Both the position numbers and the translations under genes were made by a program. From Numida meleagris (Eukaryota; Chordata; Aves; Galliformes; Numididae), in NCBI RefSeq assembly GCF_002078875.1, contig NC_034414.1, forward strand, positions 24,352,611 through 24,416,610: a stretch of DNA of 64,000 nt. Reading direction: 5' to 3'. The notes under the pieces were generated by a model. The model was given only the letters and a program-made list of their open reading frames with translations, made no database searches and had not been told where the DNA came from. Each line of letters begins with the position of its first letter. The stretch's first letter is position 1. Positions 57,456 to 64,000 of the stretch are shown here, one piece after another.

Positions 57456-60400
57456 GCATAGTGCACAAGCAGAACTTTATTCCAGCTGTGTCCTAGCTAG
57501 CCCCCTTACTGTTAAGTCACAGTGCACTTGGTATCCAGTCATGGCTTAGAGGAATTGCAGTGCTCACATTGTTCACAGCTCTGTGGCACTTCTCTGCCCC
57601 AGCGCCTGCTCTCAGCCAACAGGAGCTTCTGCACCACCAGTGGGACATCCTAAAATCTGCTCCTCTGGCAGCACCAAACGCAAATGGCTCTGTCTCACCC
57701 CATCCCTGTTTGGGATGCCTGTACTGGGTCAGAGTGTGTAGCCAGCTAGCCCTGAGACATGGGGTACAGCTGTTACCTCAAGAAATGGAAATCCCCTGAC
57801 TGGCATGCATTTCGTGATGCTTCCTTTGTTATCACAGCTTCCAGCAGCCCTCTGCTCCTCCTGGAAACAAAGATGGTATCTTCATTAATAGCTATTGATG
57901 GATTTTTCTTTATCCGTGAACTAGTGAGCAATTCTTTTTAGCTTGGTCAAGCTCAGCGCCCACAAACACATCTACGTAAAGAGTCTGCCGCTGTGCTGAG
58001 TCTACCATCCAGTAATTTAACTGAATATACCCAAACCTAAACGCTACAGGAAATAGAACAGTCATCCCCTATTCCACTTGGTCACAGTTTTACACACCTT
58101 TATCATTTTGATGGTGCAAAAAAAGAATGATGGAGTGGATGACTCCCTGACGACTTCACAGGATTCTTGCAGATTTTTCCAGTACCTTTGGCATTGTGTA
58201 TCTCCGTGCTGCTCCCAGTTCTGCTCCCAGAACTGCAGCTTTTCCAGTTGCCACCATCCACATCATCGGTGTTGACAGAAACTTTGCAAACATGATTTCC
58301 ACCTCACCCACAAAGCCTTCTGAGAAATCACTTGAGAGATTTCGTGAACCTACCCGTGGCCCTTTACCTCCATGGATCCAGCAAAAAAAAAAAAAAATGC
58401 CACTTATCTAACGAAATAATTTAGATGACAGCATAGAGAAGGTTAAAGACATTTATATATACACACATATAAAAAAAGTCATATTTACAGACCATTGCCT
58501 AAGCACGAAATGCTCCAAATGACAGAAGTCACAATTTCTGTAGTCTAAGAATACAAAGTGCATATCTTTCCCCTTTCTTCCCTCTGCAGCAGAAGATGGG
58601 GGGGGAGAAGGGCTTCTTTCCCTTATGCCTTCCTGCCCACAGTGGGAGCAAGGTCTGGGTCAGAGTGAAGGAGACAAAACCTGCTGATTACTGGGCTATC
58701 CACTAGGGAGATTCTGATCAGTAGCTTAGAAGAAAGGGCTGGAAAAGTGACTCATTTACTGGGACAATCTGCCCAAGGGGTCAATGTCCCAGGCAGATTA
58801 CTTGGAAGGAAAGGTTACTTGGCTATTCAGTGAGTTAACTCTTGGACACAATTCCACCACTCCACTTCCTCCACCATTCCAGGTTCCCCGGATACATTTG
58901 AGTCAATTTCCACTTGCAGCCCCACTGCTCTGGGGTCCAAAACTGACTCCGATTATCCCGGTCGGAGTGGGTCACAATGACTAAGCTCCCCAAGCTGCCA
59001 ATTGCATAAGCTCACATATAGCCCCACACTATTTATGACAGAGTGGGGGATGAAAGGTTTTGGACAGCAAATGAGAACAGTGCCAAAAGCAGCCCACTGA
59101 ATGGGATTAGCTACTTGATGTAATCCCTCTTGAAAACCAGCAGAACAGAGGCTCTTTTGCACTACCACCATCCCTTTTCCTCTTAGGTGTGCAGGCAAGC
59201 AGAGGCACTCTGCCAGCACTGTGCTGAAATGACATCCTGTAGCAGGACCAGGCCAAGAAGTGCATGGTTAAGAGGCAGGGAAGCCACACGGTTGTCCTGC
59301 TAGACTATACTGCACCAGCACGAATGTGAATGGGAGCTAGGAGCAGTACGCTGAGTATGAGATACAGGGATACAGGGTTTTTGTGTAGAAACTCAAAAAA
59401 CACAGGTGTCAGTACAGGAAAGAGCAAACATCCATGCAGAATCGACAACAGACCGAGTCCAAGGAAGATTCACTTCAAGGAGCTACCATCCTCTATCAGT
59501 ACGAGGCACTCCACAGGCTACTCACTACACACTGGTTACTCCATTTGAGAGAACCCTCACTCAGGGAAGGAAACATGGTAGAGCGCTGAGCCCCAGGCTG
59601 TTCTCCCCACCAGGTACAGCTCCCACATTACGTGGATCAGAAAGCTTTTGAGAAACTGCTTTAAATCACATCAAAGCGTGGTCTTATTCTCCAAAGAATT
59701 TCTCCTCTCAGTCCTTTCCCCCCTGTGGCAAGCTGCTCTGAAGCTGCCCATTGCAAGCAACAGCACTATGGCTTACCTGGCAGCAGCGAGATTCTTCTGC
59801 AGGGAAAGTTTTAAGTGCCTTTCAAATGCACAAACAGCTTGTGTCTCTTTGTTCCTATACTACAATTATCCTTCATTTCTTTTTCATCTGATGTGTGCAT
59901 CACTGGATTTACTCATGAAGCATTTTTATCCCAACCATCTAGCCTAACAAAACAAATACAGAGTTTCCTGTTTTCTCTAGGTTGGGTACTTTGGATAGTC
60001 CAGCAGCTTCCTCCTCAGTTCCAACTACAATTTGAATTGAAGTTAGCACACCTTGTTCCCTAGTACTAGCAGTGAGAGAGGATATTCACTATCGTTGACG
60101 TGTGCCGACGCTGCTCTATCAATGCAGTAAGTCACACGCATTGATCCATTGTTAGAAAAGATAAACACTTGAGAGTGAACAAGCTGAAAGAAAGCTCCTG
60201 CCCTCCAAGATGTGGGCAGATTTAGGGCATGGCTGAGAAGAGACATATTTGGCTCTTTGGAGATCAGAAAGCCCAACATTCCCACGCGCACATTACACGG
60301 TGCCCCCTTGTGGCAGCTACTGGAATTACATATGAGGCCCCAGATTTTCTGTTGCAGATCACGAGATCCAGTCCTGGGGAGGCAGCAGTCCCTGCTCCTC

Positions 60401-60932
60401 TGGTCACCTCTTCAGCACTCTCTCTCTTCACTTGCAAGCTGCTTGTGGATGGCTGCAGGAGAAAGCAGAAGAGACACTTTGCCTTGAGCTCCCCTCATAC
60501 TGAAAAGCTGGCGGAACACATGACCAGCTCTTTCCCCCCTGGGATATCACAGAATCACATATGGAGTATTTCAGGCAGAAGAGCTTCCCATCCTCCAGCC
60601 TGTGCCTGGGCAAACCTGTCTGCAAACCCTTCTGGAAAGGGAAAAAAACCTCACTAGCTCAAACCCAAACATACCCGTGCTCTGCTGCTTGTTCTAGAAA
60701 TAGGGTACTGCTCTCTGCTGGACTACTGAGTTAACAGCTTGTCAAGCAAAAGCAAAACAACTAGAAGGTAGACCTCTGCCAAATTACAGGGCTATGCAAT
60801 TACAGTCAGGAACCACCTCTCTCCCCAGGCAAGTCCATTTTGCTCATTAAAATGCAGGTAGCAAATAAAATTGAGCCTTGCTAGCTGTTGGAACAATACA
60901 TTTTAGGCCAGATCGCCAGGGTCTACTCACAA
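57456..60932 (-). other. CRY2: Putative 3' UTR of CRY2
   Basis: About 3.5 kb between the CRY2 stop and a good minus-strand poly(A) signal (57476-57481). It is AT-richer than the JIP1 region and without a recognisable exon. An A-run lies at about 58383-58396 and a short TA-rich patch near 58452-58475. The extent is inferred from the first clear minus-strand AATAAA past the stop. Confidence 0.6.
57476..57481 (-). terminator. Candidate poly(A) signal of CRY2
   Basis: AATAAA on the minus strand (CTGGAATAAAGTTCTGC), followed by the G/U-type element TGCTTGTGCAC within 25 bases. It is the first canonical hexamer I found on that strand past the CRY2 stop. Confidence 0.6.
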
Positions 60933-63124
60933 TCATGAACTCTTGCCAGGGATCTCCAGAGCAGGGAGACCTGTCACTTTGGCTCGCTTGTACAGTTCTT
61001 CAGTGCACAGCTCTTCTGCTCCCTCATGTTTGCGCTTTGGAGAAGCCTGGTCAGACTGAGGCGGTCTGATCGCTGTAGGGAAAGAAGTCACTGCAACATT
61101 CCATAGAATGGCTGGAAGGGATCTTTAAAGACCATCCAGTCCCAACCCCAGGCCGTGGGCAGGGCTGCTGCCCACCAGATCAAGCTGCCCACCAGATCAA
61201 GCTGCCCACCAGATCAAGCTGCCCACCAGATCAAGCTGCCCACCAGATCAAGCTGCCCACCNNNNNNNNNNNNNNNNNNNNGCTGCCCACCAGATCAAGC
61301 TGCCCACCAGATCAAGCTGCCCACCAGATCAAGCTGCCCACCAGATCAAGCTGCCCACCAGATCAAGCTGCCCACCGCCCCAGCCAACCTTGAGCATCTC
61401 CAGGGATGGGGCACCCACAACTTCTCCAGTGTCTCAGCACCCTCTGAACAATTTCCCCCTAACATCTAATACATATCTGCCCTCTTCTAGTTTAAAAACC
61501 ATTCCCCCTTGTCCTGTTGCTATCTGCTTGTGTAAAAAGTTGCTCTCCATCTTCTTTTATAACTATACTCTTTAAGTAGTGCAAGGAAGTACTGAAGCCA
61601 GAATTTCCTCTGGCTTTAGATCTCCTCACGTGCGCCCTAACCTAATATGCCAGAGAGCAGAGAGAAAGGAGATATGCAGTGTACACCCACAGAGATATTG
61701 CTACAGTCTTCTTCAAAAGTTTTGAAATACTTTCCTAAAAACAACAATTATGTCCCCCAGAACAAACACAAAAGCGTCCTTTGATGAAGGAAAGCTTCAA
61801 TACACCCAATTAGCCCTACAGTGATGTGCATTACTGTGGCTGCATACGAACCCATACAGGCAATAAAAGATTCAACATTCTTCAGCCCTTTCAGGAAGGA
61901 CGGCTCATGGGAGACTTCTGAAGAAAGCCTGAAGGAAGGTGAATGCAATCTATGTTTTCCTAGCTACATCTTCCTTTTATTAGAAAATAATCTCTCTCTC
62001 TCTCTCTCTCTCTCCTGCACATAGCCTTTAAGCTGACACAAAGGTATCTCCAAAGTACACAAATACTCCCACCTCACCTGTACTGGTGCTGCTGCCCTGC
62101 CCTGGAGCTGAGTCTGTAACGGGGCCACTGAGATCTTCCACACATGAAGGGACTGATGCCAATAAACCTACAGGAAGGCAAGAAGAAACAAGGAATATTT
62201 GGTCTGGGAGAAGACTTTCACATGGAAACACCTTAGTGATCAGCAGCCAGTGCACCTAAATTACTAAATGAGGATGGGCTCTGATTTGTACTTCCTTAAG
62301 GTTGGCCACAGAGAGACACAGTGATCTAACAGCATATTTATGTAGGATGCTCTGCCTACTTTTTTTTTTTTTTTTCCCCAAAGTGAAGAATATACAGTGG
62401 GTAGCACATGGACATAGTTGTGCCAATCACCAGCTAAACCCAACTCTTAGCTGTTCAAGAGCTCAATGCAGCTCTCCCTGGAAACTGAGCAGCTTTGGCA
62501 GGGACTGCTTCTTCTTGCAAGGACAAGAAAGGGACTATTGCAATGTACTTTAAGCCATGACCCTAATTCCAAGCATTTTATGCCACATTAGAGGCACAAT
62601 GTTTTGCAATTGTTGGTTCTTACAGAGCCCCCTGTAGCGTGATAACTGCTGGTAGATCTGCTTCATGCGTTCAATATTCAGCCGGCTGGTCTCCGCATGG
62701 TTCACCATGGGTTTAGGGTAGTCCACTCCAATGATGCACTTGGCTGCCTTCTGTACAGATTCTGGTGCGTTCCACGGTTCGTAGATATACCTCGAGGGGA
62801 AGCCCTTCAGCTTGGGCAGATACCTCCTGGAACAAGTAAAAAGACGCACACACCACTTAAAGCACAGCAATGCAGCATTCAGGGTGCACAGAAAGCACCA
62901 TATACCTGTCAGCTACTGGGTGACTTAAGCTCACCGATCAAGCAAGAAGGAAGCTCAAGCCATGTTACTTACTTAACATAATCACCACTGGGGTCTGTGC
63001 GACGCCCAAAGCCCACGGGGCAGTAACAGTGGAAGAACTGCTGGAAGAACGCGCTGCACGAAAGCCACATCCAGCTGCCTGCATTTACACTGAAATCTGC
63101 ATCCAGCAACAATTCATCAAACAC
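60933..63124 (-). CDS. CRY2: CRY2 (cryptochrome 2), last four coding exons, 5' partial
   Basis: CRY2 is a nuclear repressor of CLOCK/BMAL1 in the circadian clock. Exons 5' to 3': 62973-63124, 62624-62826, 62078-62167, 60933-61072 (stop TGA); phases 2, 1, 1 all join. The 194 residues cover the end of the photolyase-homology FAD-binding region ([69 protein letters not shown]) and the coiled-coil helix. They then cover the variable tail, with a basic nuclear-localisation motif (SPKRK) and the ending EIPGKSS. The HCYC cysteines correspond, from memory, to those involved in PER2/zinc contact in mouse CRY1. The CVEDLSGPV segment marks CRY2 rather than CRY1, as does the MAPK8IP1 neighbour. All upstream exons lie beyond 64000. 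Confidence 0.97.
61167..61376. repeat. 17-bp tandem minisatellite inside CR1
   Basis: The unit GCTGCCCACCAGATCAA is repeated without a mismatch: five full copies plus a partial (61167-61261), a 20-base N gap, then five full copies plus a partial (61282-61376). The unit derives from a CR1 segment that is normally single copy. The true copy number is unknown because of the gap. Confidence 0.95.
61262..61281. other. Assembly gap (20 N) inside the minisatellite
   Basis: The flanking copies are out of 17-base register across the 20 N, so the gap size is nominal and the array was probably collapsed or not spanned. Confidence 0.97.
61991..62014 (+). repeat. (TC)12 microsatellite in the last CRY2 intron
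   Basis: Twelve uninterrupted TC dinucleotides, about 63 bases downstream of the donor of the penultimate CRY2 exon. On the transcribed strand it reads as (GA)12. Confidence 0.9.
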
Positions 63125-64000
63125 CTGCAGCAATTGGAGGAACAGACAGTGAGTGAGAGTTTTCCCAGGTAGGACTTTGTGCCAGGAGAAACCAAGATGC
63201 CATTTCAAAGGGCAGGCACTGAACAGCTCTCAGAAACCAGAGCAGCAGCAAAGAGGCAAACTGCTGGCTGAAGCCAGGTGGCTGGTCAATATATCTCGCT
63301 TCCTGACACCTTCACATAGGGAGGCACTGTCTGCTCACACTGATAAAATGCTGGCTAATCTCTCATGCAGCTACAGACTAAATCACTACCCAGTGTTATA
63401 GCAAGGCTGGGGTATTGATCCTAACTGGAGAGGTACAGTAAATGCAAAGCACCAGCTGTGGGAAGCAGGCAGACGCTGCACAGAAGAGCAAGCACCAAAG
63501 CAAGAAGAATGAACCCCTCTGAAGGACCCAGAGCTCGCTTCCATTCCAAGAGCAGTAACTCACTCACATTCATGCACAGATGCAGCGCTTTTAGCATCTG
63601 GCCCTGACACTCTTTCAGCTACGCTCTGCTTTGACAGCCTTCTGACAAGATGCATCTACCTCCACTTCTTTCATGAGGTAGTATGTACACCCACTAAGTT
63701 CAAGCTGCTTGTCCCTTCAGATGTCCCCAAAGGATGGTCTTTTACCTCTTTTCTTGTGAGAATTTAGACTCTGAATTCACAGTCATGGAGCGTTCCCTGA
63801 CCGGCACGGTGATGGATTACACAATAAGGAGAAAGGTCCAGTTATAAAGAGACATTGAACTTTCAAATGAAACAGATGGACTGAGTGAACTTTTATCCAA
63901 AGGAAAAAAAAAACAACAAAAAAGAGCAGCCCACCCAAACCCCCAGTCCATATTAACCAATGGGTTCCACTAACATTTTGTTATGAAAACTGGAGACTCT
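63125..64000 (-). other. CRY2 intron, running off the window
   Basis: No coding exon or recognisable repeat between the acceptor at 63125 and the window end. A short A-rich stretch lies near 63904-63925. Confidence 0.75.

Larger units (their letters stand above)
61098..61600 (-). mobile_element. CR1 LINE 3' end in the last CRY2 intron, minus orientation
   Basis: Read on the plus strand, the sequence is the reverse complement of a CR1 3' tail: CATAGAATGGCTGGAAGGGA, then CATCTCCAGGGATGGGGCAC, CATTCCCCCTTGTCCTG and GTGTAAAAAGTTGCTCTCC. The 3' terminus of the element lies about 25 bases upstream of the acceptor of the last CRY2 exon. A 17-bp minisatellite has expanded inside it. Confidence 0.9.

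Noticed and set aside
61167..61376. Regular repeat array considered as CRISPR
   Set aside because: The 17-bp units are directly contiguous with no spacers and derive from a CR1 element in a vertebrate intron.

Overview
The window is vertebrate nuclear DNA, almost certainly from a bird. It has GT-AG introns, CpG-rich gene starts, several 3' ends of CR1 LINEs (the main interspersed repeat of birds and reptiles) and one solo LTR. A galliform such as chicken, turkey or quail is a guess. Two runs of N (54443-54617 and 61262-61281) show it comes from an assembled genome with gaps. There are no prokaryotic features, CRISPR arrays or recognisable tRNA or rRNA genes.

I rebuilt six genes exon by exon, checking splice phases and recalled human protein sequences. 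Left to right they are: PHF21A (+, last three coding exons, then a long 3' UTR); LARGE2 (-, complete, 14 coding exons, 739 aa); PEX16 (+, complete, 11 exons, 348 aa); FREY1, the C11orf94 homologue (+, three small exons, 87 aa); MAPK8IP1/JIP1 (-, complete, 12 coding exons, 701 aa); and CRY2 (-, last four coding exons). Order and relative orientation match human 11p11.2, read in reverse. The interval is therefore a conserved synteny block.

By region: 1-9.2 kb is AT-richer PHF21A intron, exon and 3' UTR sequence. From 9.2 to 13.5 kb is a tail-to-tail PHF21A/LARGE2 intergenic stretch with candidate poly(A) signals on both strands. LARGE2 occupies 13.6-18.3 kb. From 18.3 to 32.3 kb I recognise no gene; it holds a 523-bp solo LTR with a perfect 5-bp target duplication. 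A CpG-island promoter at about 32.3-33.4 kb starts PEX16 (to 38.6 kb). FREY1 (39.7-40.2 kb) lies between two CR1 fragments. MAPK8IP1 spans 41.5-54.8 kb. CRY2 enters at about 57.5 kb, with a roughly 3.4-kb 3' UTR, and runs off the right edge. A CR1 in its last intron carries a gapped 17-bp minisatellite.

The genes share no pathway: chromatin reading (PHF21A), alpha-dystroglycan matriglycan synthesis (LARGE2), peroxisome membrane biogenesis (PEX16), gamete fusion (FREY1), JNK scaffolding and kinesin cargo (MAPK8IP1) and the circadian clock (CRY2). I found no sign of an undescribed system. The least obvious results are the FREY1 reconstruction, a GC-AG intron in LARGE2, the LTR and the CR1-nested minisatellite.
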